Under the pieces are notes generated by a model. That model saw nothing but the letters and a program-made list of their open reading frames with translations. It was not told the origin of the DNA and made no database searches. Positions 63,851 through 64,000 of a stretch of DNA of 64,000 nt are shown here, piece by piece (position 1 is the stretch's first letter; every line of letters starts with the position of its first letter). The stretch covers positions 198,501 to 262,500 of the forward strand of contig JAVLUZ010000608.1 in NCBI GenBank assembly GCA_036768485.1, written 5' to 3'. The position numbers were made by a program, and so were the translations under genes. Origin of the DNA: Mermis nigrescens. Taxonomy: Eukaryota > Nematoda > Enoplea > Mermithida > Mermithidae.

Positions 63851-64000
63851 CATAGGTGGGCAGCACCGAAATTCTGGGAGGGGGTTGAAAAATTTTCAAA
63901 GGTCAAAAAATGGTCTTAAAAGTGGTCGTGTAGCGAAAAAAACACCATTTTTCGACGTGTCTCATCGAGCACTATCCAATGGCATCAAAAAATCGCAAAA
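63851..64000 (-). mobile_element. Family A miniature element, copy 17, runs off the window
   Basis: It starts CATAGGTGGGCAGC and continues through the family core in inverted orientation. The left target flank is GACAGCCT; the right end is outside the window. Confidence 0.85.

Overview
The window is AT-rich, intron-rich, repeat-rich nuclear DNA from an animal. Short split exons with GT..AG introns, AATAAA signals, a Ty3/Gypsy retroelement, a Helitron, a Tc1-type remnant and many terminal-inverted-repeat miniature elements point to a metazoan, most likely an arthropod. The species cannot be fixed from the sequence, and there is nothing prokaryotic in it.

Layout. 0.7-6.2 kb: a decayed, 3'-truncated Ty3/Gypsy retrotransposon on the minus strand, cut off by a GC-rich palindromic block. 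7.6-11.7 kb: a tRNA-derived SINE, a decayed tandem repeat, a GC-rich ~177-bp satellite whose last part is inverted, and a short minisatellite. 12.3-13.9 kb: two nested transposable elements, each with a perfect 8-bp target duplication. 16.0-21.2 kb: a two-exon gene for a secreted Ser/Thr/Ala-rich, mucin-like protein. 25.7-36.5 kb and 42.1-55.9 kb: two head-to-tail copies of ornithine aminotransferase with eight coding exons and identical intron positions and phases. The downstream copy is intact (421 codons); the upstream copy has two single-base frameshifts, both in homopolymers. 58.1-59.9 kb: the 3' end of an unrecognised minus-strand gene (two exons with matching phase, stop, two AATAAA signals). 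60-64 kb: more elements, a 279-bp (AT)n tract and a Tc1/mariner remnant.

The strongest repeat signal is a 200-270-bp miniature element ('family A') with CAYA..TGGGC termini and 8-bp target duplications. I count 17 copies between 19 and 64 kb and none in the first 19 kb. No family A insertion is shared by the two ornithine aminotransferase copies, so the spread is younger than the gene duplication. Other families: 'B' (longer, related ends), 'C' (hAT type, CAGNGGCGGAT ends), 'D' (AGTCYGTTTCAC ends) and 'E' (old repeat with a CGGCGC-TTC-GCGCCG hairpin). No autonomous partner for A-E is present.

The genes do not form an operon or an obvious pathway. The functional theme is one mitochondrial amino-acid enzyme duplicated in tandem, one copy retained intact, in a region heavily colonised by non-autonomous transposons.
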